From Nocardioides pocheonensis (GTDB lineage: Bacteria > Actinomycetota > Actinomycetes > Propionibacteriales > Nocardioidaceae): 64,000 bases of DNA. The notes under the pieces were generated by a model. The model was not told the DNA's origin, did not search any database, and saw only the letters and a list, made by a program, of their open reading frames with translations. The position numbers and the translations under genes were made by a program. How positions within the stretch are numbered: the stretch's first letter is position 1; each line of letters opens with the position of its first letter. Where the stretch lies: contig NZ_RJSF01000040.1 in NCBI RefSeq assembly GCF_003725535.1, positions 773,477-837,476 on the forward strand, written 5' to 3'. Below, piece after piece: positions 55,589 through 63,500 of this stretch.

Positions 55589-55816
55589 TCAGCCGGGCTC
55601 CGGGTCGCGGCGCTCGAAGTCGCGGGTGATCGCCTTGAGCAGGTGCGCCGGCAGCACCAGCTCGCCGGACCGGTGCCGGGAGAGCAGCTCGGCGAAGAAC
55701 ATCTGCGGATCGGCGGAGGCGAGCTCGAAGAGGTCGTGGGACCCGTCACCGGCGAGGTGGGAGCTCAGGAACTCGGCCAGCTCCAGGCGCAGCGAGGACC
55801 GCTCGTCCGTTCCCAT
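55589..55816 (-). CDS. Small acidic hypothetical protein
   Basis: 75 residues, probably helical: LRLELAEFLSSHLAGDG, then DPQMFFAELLSRHRSGELVLPAHLL. It lies between the STAS and RsbQ-like genes on the same strand, with a 15-base gap to the first and 79 to the second. Its place inside the stress module suggests an accessory role. No family was recognised, and coding is supported mostly by position. Confidence 0.55.
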   Translation of the reverse strand: MGTDERSSLRLELAEFLSSHLAGDGSHDLFELASADPQMFFAELLSRHRSGELVLPAHLLKAITRDFERRDPEPG

Positions 55817-55831
55817 GGTCGCGATGCTAGG

Positions 55832-56176
55832 TCAGAGCCCGACCGACGCGCGCCACTGGTCGTGCGACGGATGCACCGTGAAGACCAGGTCGAGCTTGGT
55901 GATCGTGAAGAGCCTGAGCAGCACGGGGCTGTCGCAGATGATCGCGAACGAGCCGCCGGCGGCGTACGCCTTGCGGCGGCCGCCGATGAGAGCGCCGAGG
56001 GCGGTCGAGTCGAGGAACTCCGTGCCCGAGAGGTCGACCACGAGGTTCGCCCGGCCTTGCGAGATCAGGTCGCCGATCCGGTTGCGCAGGGTCGTGTACG
56101 ACGCCAGGTCGATCTCTCCCTGCGGCGCGAGGATGTCGTACTCACCCTCGGTGCTGTGCCCGATCTCCAGCTCCAT
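55832..56176 (-). CDS. rsbV: STAS-domain anti-sigma factor antagonist, RsbV-like
   Basis: 114 residues from the ATG at 56176. The STAS signature VVDLSGTEFLDSTALGALIGG carries the phosphorylatable serine S57, at the RsbV position. In its unphosphorylated form such a protein binds an anti-sigma kinase and frees the sigma factor. RsbQ and RsbP-like proteins downstream would reactivate it. The kinase and sigma factor are not in the window. The gene is upstream of the others, probably in one transcript. Confidence 0.88.
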   Translation of the reverse strand: MELEIGHSTEGEYDILAPQGEIDLASYTTLRNRIGDLISQGRANLVVDLSGTEFLDSTALGALIGGRRKAYAAGGSFAIICDSPVLLRLFTITKLDLVFTVHPSHDQWRASVGL

Positions 56177-56249
56177 GAGCGCCCCCCTTGGCACGACGAC
56201 CGTCCTGACCCACGGCGGACGCTACACGCGCCAGGGGGCGTCCGCAGTG

Positions 56250-57419
56250 CTAGTTCGAGGGCTTGTCGGCCCCGACCACCCACATCGCGAAGAACTGCGA
56301 GCCACCTCCGTAGGCGTGGCCGAGTGCCTTGCGGGCACCGTCGACCTGGTGCTCGCCCGCCTCGCCCATGACCTGCAGGGACGCCTCGGCGAAGCGGATC
56401 ATCCCGCTGGCGCCGATCGGGTTCGAGGACAGCACGCCCCCGCTCATGTTCACCGGGATGCGTCCACCCAGCGCGGTCTCGCCGGCCTCGGTGAGCTTCC
56501 AGCCCTCGCCCTCGGCCGCGAAGCCGAGGTTCTCCAGCCACATCGGCTCGAACCACGAGAACGGCACGTAGATCTCGGCGCAGTCGATCTCGTCGATCGG
56601 GCTGGTGATCCCGGCCTGCTTCCAGAGCGCGGCAGCCGCCTCGCGACCGGCCTGCGGGTTCACCTGGTCGCGCTCGGCGGCGGTCGTCGGCTCGGAACGC
56701 ATCTGGGTGCCGTGGATCCACGCCGGGTTCGTGACGCCGGAGGTCCCGACCGCACTCTCCGAGGCGATCACCATCGCGCAGGCGCCGTCGGAGGACGGGC
56801 AGGTCTCGTCGTACCGGATCGGATCCCAGAGCATCGTCGAGGCGAGCACGGACTCGACCGTGGTGTTCTCGTTGCGCAGGTGGGCGTAGGGGTTCTTGAG
56901 CGCGTTCTGGCGGTCCTTGGCCGCGACGATCGCGCCGATGTTCGTCGGTGCGCCGGAGCGCCGGATGTAGGAGCGCACGTGCGGCGCGAAGTAGCCGCCC
57001 GCACCGGCGTGCACCGGCATGATGAACGGCACCGGCACCGACAGCGCCCACATCGCGTTGGACTCCGACTGCTTCTCGAACGCGACCGTCAGGACGCGCT
57101 CGTGCACGCCCGCCTGCACCAGGGACGCCGCCACGATGGCGGTCGAGCCGCCGACCGAACCCGCGGTGTGCACGCGCAGCAGCGGCTTGCCGGCGGCGCC
57201 GAGCGCGTCGGCGAGGTAGAGCTCGGGCATCATCACGCCCTCGAACAGGTCGGGCGCCTTGCCGACGACGACCGCGTCGATGTCGGCGAAGGTCAGCTGG
57301 GCGTCGGCCAGGGCCCGGTCGACCGCCTCGCGGAGGAGGCCGGCGATCGAGACGTCCTTGCGGGCGGCCTGGTACTTGGTCTGGCCGACGCCGATGACCG
57401 CTGCGGGAACCTTCGCCAT
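56250..57419 (-). CDS. ltp3: Thiolase-fold lipid-transfer protein, Ltp3-like
   Basis: 389 residues. The SCP-x/thiolase-like fold is shown by VPAAVIGVGQTKYQ, HTAGSVGGSTAI where the nucleophilic cysteine of thiolases is replaced, NMSGGVLSSNPIGASGMIRF and HAYGGGSQFFAMWV. The length fits Ltp3. In mycobacteria Ltp3 is next to Ltp4 and a DUF35 protein in the cholesterol regulon, as here. Related Ltp2/DUF35 complexes cleave the short side chain by retro-aldol chemistry. The role of Ltp3 itself is not certain. Confidence 0.87.
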   Translation of the reverse strand: MAKVPAAVIGVGQTKYQAARKDVSIAGLLREAVDRALADAQLTFADIDAVVVGKAPDLFEGVMMPELYLADALGAAGKPLLRVHTAGSVGGSTAIVAASLVQAGVHERVLTVAFEKQSESNAMWALSVPVPFIMPVHAGAGGYFAPHVRSYIRRSGAPTNIGAIVAAKDRQNALKNPYAHLRNENTTVESVLASTMLWDPIRYDETCPSSDGACAMVIASESAVGTSGVTNPAWIHGTQMRSEPTTAAERDQVNPQAGREAAAALWKQAGITSPIDEIDCAEIYVPFSWFEPMWLENLGFAAEGEGWKLTEAGETALGGRIPVNMSGGVLSSNPIGASGMIRFAEASLQVMGEAGEHQVDGARKALGHAYGGGSQFFAMWVVGADKPSN

Positions 57420-57420
57420 C

Positions 57421-58482
57421 TCAGTTGCTCCCCTTCTTCGAAGCCAGCGTGCAGACCAGGTTCTGCTGCAGCACCGGGCCGGACGTGCTGTGGGCCAGGG
57501 CCTTCTCGGACTCTCCGGCCCAGATCCTGCGGGACGCCTCGCCGATCCGGTTGAGGCCCGCGGTGAACATCGGGTTCGCGGTCAGCGCGCCGCCCGACGG
57601 GTTCACGGTCACGTCGCTGGCCAGGCCGAGCGCCTCGCGCAGGATGATCTCCTGGTGGCTGAACGGTGCGTGCAGCTCGGCGAGGTCGACCCCGGCGGTG
57701 CCGGCGGCGCGGCCGGCGAGGGCGGTGCTCGTCGAGGTGGTCAGGTCGCGGGCGTTCAGCGCGATCGGCTCGATCCGGTGCTCGAACCCGGTGATCCAGG
57801 CGGGCGTCTCCCGGGCCTCGTAGGCCTTGTCGCCGGCGGCGATCACGATGGCCGCGGCCCCGTCGGAGACCGGCGCGATGTCCCAGCGGCGCAGCGGGTC
57901 GGCGTACATCGGCTGGGCCAGCACGTCGTCGACGGAGGTCGCGCCCTTGCGGATCGCCCACTCGTTCGCCGCCGCGTCGGTCATCGACCGCGCCACCACC
58001 TCCGCGGTCGCCTTCTCGTCCCACAGGCCCTTCTCCAGGCCCTCGCGGGCCTGCAAGCCGTTGAGGGAGACGGTGTCGGGCCACAGCGGCTGGACCGTGT
58101 AGGGGTCGAGCTGGAGGGACAGGGTCCGGCGCAGCACGCCGGCGGAGGCCTTCCCGAACCCGTAGACGGCGGCCGTGTCGATCTCGCCGGTCTGGATCTT
58201 GACCCAGGCCTCGTAGAGCGCCCAGGCGGCGTCCATCTCGACGTGCGACTCCATCACCGGCGGCAGCGCGCCGATCGCGTCCACGGCGGAGACGAACGAG
58301 AACGACCGCCCGGCCAGGTAGTCGCTGGACCCGGAGCACCAGAAGTCGATGTCCTTCTTGGTCCAGCCGGTCTGCTCGTAGAGCTCGCCGAAGATCGGCA
58401 CGAGCAGCTCCACGCAGGTGGGGGATCCGTCCATCTCCTTCATCTGCCGCTGGCTGAAGGCAACGACTGCAACGTCTCTCAT
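57421..58482 (-). CDS. ltp4: Thiolase-fold lipid-transfer protein, Ltp4-like
   Basis: 353 residues from the ATG at 58482, very close to the mycobacterial Ltp4 length. The start MRDVAVVAFSQRQMKEMDG, then GVDLAELHAPFSHQEIIL and NPSGGALTANPMFTAGLNRI, fits the family. It ends 2 bases before the Ltp3-like start. The two proteins probably form a hetero-complex with the DUF35 protein encoded upstream. Substrates are steroid-CoA intermediates by analogy. Confidence 0.87.
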   Translation of the reverse strand: MRDVAVVAFSQRQMKEMDGSPTCVELLVPIFGELYEQTGWTKKDIDFWCSGSSDYLAGRSFSFVSAVDAIGALPPVMESHVEMDAAWALYEAWVKIQTGEIDTAAVYGFGKASAGVLRRTLSLQLDPYTVQPLWPDTVSLNGLQAREGLEKGLWDEKATAEVVARSMTDAAANEWAIRKGATSVDDVLAQPMYADPLRRWDIAPVSDGAAAIVIAAGDKAYEARETPAWITGFEHRIEPIALNARDLTTSTSTALAGRAAGTAGVDLAELHAPFSHQEIILREALGLASDVTVNPSGGALTANPMFTAGLNRIGEASRRIWAGESEKALAHSTSGPVLQQNLVCTLASKKGSN

Positions 58483-58498
58483 ATCTCTTCTCCGGTTC

Positions 58499-58520
58499 CT
58501 GAGCCTGTCGAAGGGCTCAG
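58499..58520. repeat. Short hairpin repeat CTGAGCCTGTCGAAGGGCTCAG
   Basis: Seven-base arms CTGAGCC/GGCTCAG flank an 8-base loop. It lies at the end of the DUF35 gene, overlapping its stop codon, and before the ltp4-like gene. Core gagcctgtcgaagg is a common dispersed motif in high-GC actinobacteria. Confidence 0.6.
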
Positions 58521-59491
58521 AGGTGCTGCTTGTAGGTCTCGTACTCCGCGTCCGGCTCACCGGTCGGGCGGAAGTACTTGATGTTGTTGAGGTCGGTGGT
58601 CCACTCCTCGCGGGGCTTCCAGACCGCCTCGACCCGCATGCCCATGCGCACGTCGGCGGCGTCGCACTCGAGGATCAGGTGCAGGAACGCGATGTCCGCG
58701 CCGTCGAGCAGCACGTACGCCGAGACGTAGGGGATCGGGATCTTCTGGCCCTGGAACGGCACGTTGACGATGCAGAACGTCGTGACCGTCCCGCGGTCGG
58801 GCAGCTCGATCTCCTCGGCGGTCGGGACGCCGTCGACCGGGCAGGCGCCGCGCGGCGGCACGTAGACCTTCTGGCACTTCGGGCAGCGCTGGCCAAGGAT
58901 CCGGCCCTCGGCGAGACCGCGGAAGAACTTCGACTCCTCGGGTGACGCGGCGTACATGTACTCCAGGTTGACCGGGCTGATGATCCCCGTGATCTCGGGC
59001 TCGCCCGTGGTCTCCACCGACGCGGACGGCGCGGGTTCCTCGTCGCCGACCGGCTCGAACCAGGCGATGTCGCGGATCGTGCCCGTCGGCTCGTCCGCCC
59101 AGCGCACCTTGACGCGCATGCCGGTGCTCATCGCCGCGGGGGAGTCGACCGAGACGGCGTGCAGGATCGGCGCGTCGGAACCGTCGAGCAGCACGTGCGC
59201 GAACGCGAACGGCCGGTCGAGCGGCTGGTCCTTCACCGGCTCCGTCACCCACGTCCAGGTCTGCACCACTCCGGCGGACGACACGGGAACCAGTTCGGTC
59301 ACCGCGGCGTGCGTCACCGGGTCGAACTCCGGCGGCGGCACGACGACGCGGCCGTCGGCGAGCACGCCGCCGAGCACCTGCTGCTGGGCGAGCGCGGACA
59401 TGAACCGGGAGAGCACGGGGCCGAGCGAGCGGGTGTAGTCGAACTCGACCTTCATCGGTGCACTGAGCACGCGCGATTCACTGGGGGCCAT
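58517..59491 (-). CDS. DUF35 OB-fold protein, double domain
   Basis: 324 residues from the ATG at 59491; a GTG six codons earlier lies inside the operator and an ATG at 59455 is also possible. Two DUF35 units are in tandem. The second has the zinc ribbon CPKCQKVYVPPRGACPVDG (four cysteines with the upstream ones) and OB-fold TVTTFCIVNVPFQGQKIPIPY. The first half (ALAQQQVLGGVLADGRVVVPP) has lost the cysteines. DUF35 proteins bind thiolase-fold Ltp partners and present acyl-CoA. The gene heads the operon with ltp4 and ltp3. Confidence 0.88.
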   Translation of the reverse strand: MAPSESRVLSAPMKVEFDYTRSLGPVLSRFMSALAQQQVLGGVLADGRVVVPPPEFDPVTHAAVTELVPVSSAGVVQTWTWVTEPVKDQPLDRPFAFAHVLLDGSDAPILHAVSVDSPAAMSTGMRVKVRWADEPTGTIRDIAWFEPVGDEEPAPSASVETTGEPEITGIISPVNLEYMYAASPEESKFFRGLAEGRILGQRCPKCQKVYVPPRGACPVDGVPTAEEIELPDRGTVTTFCIVNVPFQGQKIPIPYVSAYVLLDGADIAFLHLILECDAADVRMGMRVEAVWKPREEWTTDLNNIKYFRPTGEPDAEYETYKQHL

Positions 59492-59501
59492 GGCACCGAA
59501 G

Positions 59502-59515
59502 TGAAACACGTTCTA
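59502..59515. promoter_or_regulatory. KstR-type operator, DUF35/LLM divergent region
   Basis: TGAAACACGTTCTA fits TnnAACnnGTTnnA exactly. It lies 10 bases upstream of the DUF35 start and 58 upstream of the LLM oxidoreductase start, so it could control both. Confidence 0.78.
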
Positions 59516-59573
59516 GTTCTGGAGGCAAGGAACCGGTAGGGTCGCGCTGCTCGACGACCGATGGAGGAGTGCC

Positions 59574-60620
59574 GTGAAGCTGGGACTGCAACTGGGCTAC
59601 TGGGGGGCGCAGCCCCCGCAGGGCGTGGGCGAGCTGGTCGCCGCCGCCGAGGACGCAGGTTTCGACGCGATCTTCACCGCGGAGGCCTGGGGCTCCGACG
59701 CCTTCACCCCGCTGGCGTGGTGGGGGCGCGAGACCTCGCGCGTGCGCCTGGGCACCTCGATCGTGCAGATGTCGGGTCGTACGCCGACCAGCATCGCGAT
59801 GCACGCGCTCACGCTCGACCACCTCTCCGGGGGCAGGGTCGTGCTCGGCATGGGCGTCTCCGGGCCCCAGGTAGTCGAGGGCTGGTACGGCCAGCCCTTC
59901 GCCAAGCCGCTGGCGCGCACCCGCGAGGTCGTGGAGATCATCCGCAAGGTGCTCGCCCGCGAAGCGCCCGTCACCAACGACGGCCCGCACTACCCGCTGC
60001 CCTACGCGGGTCCCGGCTCGGTGGGGCTCGGCAAGCCGCTGAAGCCGATCGTGCACCCGCTGCGGGCCGACATCCCGATCTGGCTGGGGGCCGAGGGGCC
60101 GAAGAACGTCGCCCAGACCGCCGAGATCGCCGACGGGTGGATCCCGATCTTCTACACGCCGCGGTCAGCGGGCATGTACCAGCCGTGGCTGGACGAGGGC
60201 TTCGCCCGACCCGGCGCCCAGCGGACCCGGGCGGACTTCGAGATCGCGGCCACCTGCCACCTGCAGATCACCGAGGACAACGGGCCGGCGAAGCAGGCGG
60301 TCATCGACGCGATGAAGCCCTACGTGTCGCTCTACATGGGCGGCATGGGTGCCAAGGAGCAGAATTTCCACAAGCAGGTGTTCGAGCGGATGGGCTACGG
60401 CGACCTCGCCGACGAGGTCCAGCGGCTGTACCTGTCGGGGGAGAAGGACAAGGCCACGTCGCTGATCCCGGACGAGCTCGTCGACGACATGCACATCATC
60501 GGCGACGCCGGCTACGTCAGGGAGCGGGCCGCGGAGTGGGAGGCCACCGGCGTGACCACCCTGCTGCTCAGCCTCGGCTCGCCCGACGACATCCGGCGGA
60601 TCGCCGAGGTGCTCGCCTGA
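59574..60620 (+). CDS. LLM-class F420-dependent oxidoreductase
   Basis: 348 residues from the GTG at 59574 with GGAGG ahead. Luciferase-like fold: LGLQLGYWGAQPPQGVGELV at the start, TSIVQMSGRTPTSIAMHALTLDHLSGGR and LGMGVSGPQVVEGWYG are family segments. The size and the place next to the DUF35, ltp4 and ltp3 genes equal the mycobacterial cholesterol-regulon LLM gene. It would use F420H2 or FMN to reduce or oxidise a steroid-CoA. The exact reaction is not known. Confidence 0.88.
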   Translation: MKLGLQLGYWGAQPPQGVGELVAAAEDAGFDAIFTAEAWGSDAFTPLAWWGRETSRVRLGTSIVQMSGRTPTSIAMHALTLDHLSGGRVVLGMGVSGPQVVEGWYGQPFAKPLARTREVVEIIRKVLAREAPVTNDGPHYPLPYAGPGSVGLGKPLKPIVHPLRADIPIWLGAEGPKNVAQTAEIADGWIPIFYTPRSAGMYQPWLDEGFARPGAQRTRADFEIAATCHLQITEDNGPAKQAVIDAMKPYVSLYMGGMGAKEQNFHKQVFERMGYGDLADEVQRLYLSGEKDKATSLIPDELVDDMHIIGDAGYVRERAAEWEATGVTTLLLSLGSPDDIRRIAEVLA

Positions 60621-60635
60621 CGGGTCGCGACGACC

Positions 60636-61187
60636 TCAGCCGAACGTGACCGCCTCGGTGGGCACGACGGCTGCCTCCCGGCCCGGCCCGGTCTGGAACG
60701 TCCAGTAGAGGTTGGCGTGGGAGACCACCTGCTCCGGGGCCGGAGCGCCCCACTGGGTGAGGTCCTCGGTGGTGTGCGCGTCGCTGACCAGCGTGGTGTC
60801 GTAGCCGCGCACGAAGGCGCCGTGCAGGGTCGCCCGGATGCACGCGTCGGTCTGCGCGCCGGTGACCACGAGCTGGCCGACGGCCCGGTCGCGCAGGACG
60901 TCCTCGAGGTCGGTCGCCTCGAACGCGTCCCCGTGGCGCTTGTGCACGACCGGCTCCGCGTCGGCGGGATCCAGCTCGGGCACGAGTCGCCAGGCGTCGG
61001 TGTCGGGGACGAGCTCGTCGGACGAGTGCTGCACCCACACGACCGGGGCGCCGGCCTCGCGGGCACGCGTGACGAGCTGGTCGATGTTGGCCACGACCTC
61101 GTCGCGGTTGAACGAGCCGTCGACGACGCCGTTCTGCACGTCGACCACCAGGAGCGCGCGGTTCGGTCGGTCGGACAGGGTGGTCAT
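60636..61187 (-). CDS. Isochorismatase-family hydrolase
   Basis: 183 residues. Catalytic triad of the cysteine hydrolase family: D16 in LLVVDVQNG, K83 in VHKRHGDAF and C116 in QTDACIRATLHG. Such enzymes hydrolyse isochorismate, nicotinamide or other amides. Nothing in the sequence fixes the substrate. The gene is convergent with the LLM gene and 15 bases away. Confidence 0.9.
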   Translation of the reverse strand: MTTLSDRPNRALLVVDVQNGVVDGSFNRDEVVANIDQLVTRAREAGAPVVWVQHSSDELVPDTDAWRLVPELDPADAEPVVHKRHGDAFEATDLEDVLRDRAVGQLVVTGAQTDACIRATLHGAFVRGYDTTLVSDAHTTEDLTQWGAPAPEQVVSHANLYWTFQTGPGREAAVVPTEAVTFG

Positions 61188-61267
61188 GAGGAGCCTCCTC
61201 GTCGGTGGGGTCGCTTCACGACGAGACTAGATCGGCGCACCGACAGCCCGTCGGGGCCGAACCGGCC

Positions 61268-61708
61268 TCACGCCACGCAGAACTCGTTGCCCTCGGGGTC
61301 CTGCATGACCACGAAGTGGAAGGCGTCCTCGGGGTCGTCCTGGCTGGCCCGGCGCTGCACGCGCGCGCCGAGTGCGACGAGCTCGTCGACCTTGGCCTCC
61401 ACGAGGCGGACCCGCTCGGCGTACGGCAGCGCGTCGTCGCGGGCGGTTGCGTAGAGGTCGAGGTGGAGCCGGTTCTTGCCGGCCTTGGTCTCGGGCACCT
61501 CCTGGAACCACAGCGGCGGGCGCAGCCCCTCGGGGTCGAAGAGGCGGTCGTAGAACGTGCCGTCGTCGTCCGCGCGGCCGCGGTAGTGCGCCCACCACGT
61601 GGTGTCCGGCTCGGTGGGCGGCACGTGCACGTAGCCGAGGGCCCGGCCCCAGAACCGGGCCAGCCGGGCCGGGTCGTTGGCGTCGATGGTCAGCTGGAAG
61701 AACACCAT
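61268..61708 (-). CDS. Single-domain VOC/glyoxalase-like protein
   Basis: 146 residues from the ATG at 61708. The VOC fold is shown by FQLTIDANDPARLARFWGRALGY, FQEVPETKAGKNRLHLDLY, and the C-terminal FVVMQDPEGNEFCVA. Most such actinobacterial proteins have no known substrate; some give bleomycin-type resistance. The frame runs on to 61951, which is rejected because it covers an operator and the start of the fadD gene. Confidence 0.85.
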   Translation of the reverse strand: MVFFQLTIDANDPARLARFWGRALGYVHVPPTEPDTTWWAHYRGRADDDGTFYDRLFDPEGLRPPLWFQEVPETKAGKNRLHLDLYATARDDALPYAERVRLVEAKVDELVALGARVQRRASQDDPEDAFHFVVMQDPEGNEFCVA

Positions 61709-61780
61709 GCCGAGCAGGCTAGGGCTGTCTCCCGACAGGTGTCGTGGCGGTCGTCCCGCCCGTTCCCGTTGCCCCAGACC

Positions 61781-61794
61781 TAGAACACGTTCTA
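61781..61794. promoter_or_regulatory. KstR-type operator, fadD side
   Basis: TAGAACACGTTCTA is an exact TnnAACnnGTTnnA site with full dyad symmetry apart from its central AC, extending to CTAGAACACGTTCTAG at 61780-61795. It ends 11 bases before the fadD start, so the mRNA may be leaderless or have a very short leader. Confidence 0.85.
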
Positions 61795-61805
61795 GTCTGG
61801 CCGGC

Positions 61806-63437
61806 ATGACTGGCTCTGAGGACAACCTGCGCACGGGTACGCACAACGGCCACCTGATGGTCGCCGCCCTGAAGCGGCACCGGGACCGGCCGATCATCCA
61901 CCTGGGGGACGTGACGCTCACGGGGCAGCAGGTCGCCGAGCGGATCAGCACCTACGTCCAGGCCTTCGAGTCGCTCGGCGCCGGCAGCGGCACCGGCGGC
62001 GCGCTGCTCGCGCTCAACCGGCCGGAGGTCCTCTTCATCCTCGGCGCGGGTCAGACGCAGGGCTACCGGCGTACGTCGCTGCACCCGCTCGGGTCCGCCG
62101 ACGACCACGCGTACGTCATCAACGACGCCGACATCACGACGTTGATCGTCGACCCGTACTTCGCCGAGCGCGCGATCGAGCTGCTCCGGAAGTGCCCCGG
62201 CCTGACCCAGGTGCTCACCATCGGGCCGGTGCCCGAGGAGGTCGCGAAGGCCGCCGCCGACGGCGGCCGCACCACCGCCGACCTGACCGAGGTCGCCGCG
62301 GGGTTCGAGCCGCAGCGGCTGGAGGCGAAGCTGCTCCCGCCCGACCACATCGTGTCGATCACCTACACCGGCGGCACGACCGGCAAGCCGAAGGGCGTCG
62401 TCGGCCTGACCCAGACGATGAACACGATGACCAGCGTCCAGCTGGCCGAGTGGGAGTGGCCGGAGTCGCCGCGCTTCCTCATGTGCACGCCGCTCTCGCA
62501 CGCGGGCGCCGCCTTCTTCGTCCCGGTCGTGATCAAGGGCGGCACGCTGTTCGTCTCCGCGCGGTTCGACCCTGCCGAGGTCCTGGCCACCATCGAGGAG
62601 AAGAAGATCAACTCCCTGATGCTGGTGCCGACGATGCTCTACGCGCTGCTGGACCACCCTGACTCGCGCACCCGCGACCTGTCCTCGCTCGAGACCGTGT
62701 ACTACGGCGCTTCGGCGATCAACCCGGTCCGGCTCAAGGAGGCGATCGAGCGGTTCGGCCCGATCTTCGCCCAGTACTACGGACAGTCCGAGGCGCCGAT
62801 GGTGATCTCGTACTTCCCGAAGGGCGACCACGTCGACGCCGAGGGCAGGCCGATCGAGTCACGGCTGACCTCGTGCGGTCGCCCCGCCGCCCTGGTGCGC
62901 ACGGCGCTCCTCGGCGAGGACGGCAACCCGGTGCCTCAGGGTGAGCCGGGGGAGATCTGCGTCGCGGGCCCGCTGCTCTCCGGCGGTTACTGGCAGCTGC
63001 CCGAGCAGACCGCGGAGACCTTCCGCGACGGCTGGATGCACACCGGTGACGTGGCCCGCGAGGACGAGGACGGCTTCTGGTACATCGTCGACCGCACCAA
63101 GGACATGATCGTCACCGGCGGATTCAACGTGTTCCCGCGCGAGGTCGAGGACGTCGTCGCGGAGCACCCGGCGGTCGCGCAGGTGGGTGTGATCGGCACG
63201 CCGCACGAGAAGTTCGGCGAGGCGGTCACCGCGATCGTGGTGCTGCGCGAGGGCCACGATCTCACCGACGAGGTGGTCGCCGAGATCCAGGACATGGTCA
63301 AGGAGCGCAAGGGCTCCGTGCAGGCGCCCAAGCAGGTGATCGCCACCGACGCATTGCCGCTGACCGCGCTGGGCAAGCCGGACAAGAAGGCGCTCCGCGC
63401 CCGGTACTGGGAGGGTCAGGGCCGCTCGATCGGCTGA
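61806..63437 (+). CDS. fadD8: Acyl-CoA ligase, FadD8-like
   Basis: 543 residues from the ATG at 61806 (an upstream in-frame start at 61677 is rejected as it passes over the operator). AMP-forming motifs are YTGGTTGKPKG, YYGQSEAPMVIS and TGDVAREDEDGFWYIVDRTKD, with the late lysine region ALGKPDKKALRARYW. The start LRTGTHNGHLMVAALKRHRD resembles mycobacterial FadD8. It would activate a fatty or steroid side-chain acid to the CoA ester. The KstR-type site places it in the steroid regulon. Confidence 0.88.
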   Translation: MTGSEDNLRTGTHNGHLMVAALKRHRDRPIIHLGDVTLTGQQVAERISTYVQAFESLGAGSGTGGALLALNRPEVLFILGAGQTQGYRRTSLHPLGSADDHAYVINDADITTLIVDPYFAERAIELLRKCPGLTQVLTIGPVPEEVAKAAADGGRTTADLTEVAAGFEPQRLEAKLLPPDHIVSITYTGGTTGKPKGVVGLTQTMNTMTSVQLAEWEWPESPRFLMCTPLSHAGAAFFVPVVIKGGTLFVSARFDPAEVLATIEEKKINSLMLVPTMLYALLDHPDSRTRDLSSLETVYYGASAINPVRLKEAIERFGPIFAQYYGQSEAPMVISYFPKGDHVDAEGRPIESRLTSCGRPAALVRTALLGEDGNPVPQGEPGEICVAGPLLSGGYWQLPEQTAETFRDGWMHTGDVAREDEDGFWYIVDRTKDMIVTGGFNVFPREVEDVVAEHPAVAQVGVIGTPHEKFGEAVTAIVVLREGHDLTDEVVAEIQDMVKERKGSVQAPKQVIATDALPLTALGKPDKKALRARYWEGQGRSIG

Positions 63438-63454
63438 CCGTCCTCCGGACGCAG

Positions 63455-63490
63455 GTCGGCCGTGGTGCCCTCGGGGGCACCACGGCCGAC
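63455..63490. terminator. Bidirectional hairpin after fadD
   Basis: A perfect 16-base-pair stem (GTCGGCCGTGGTGCCC and its complement) with a 4-base loop lies 17 bases past the fadD stop and 10 before the stop of the convergent secreted-protein gene. It should end transcription from both sides. Confidence 0.85.
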
Positions 63491-63500
63491 GTCCCCCGGT

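Noticed and set aside
61709-61951. Upstream extension of the VOC protein gene at 61268
   Set aside because: It would run across the KstR-type operator and the first codons of the fadD gene; the ATG at 61708 starts the fold directly.
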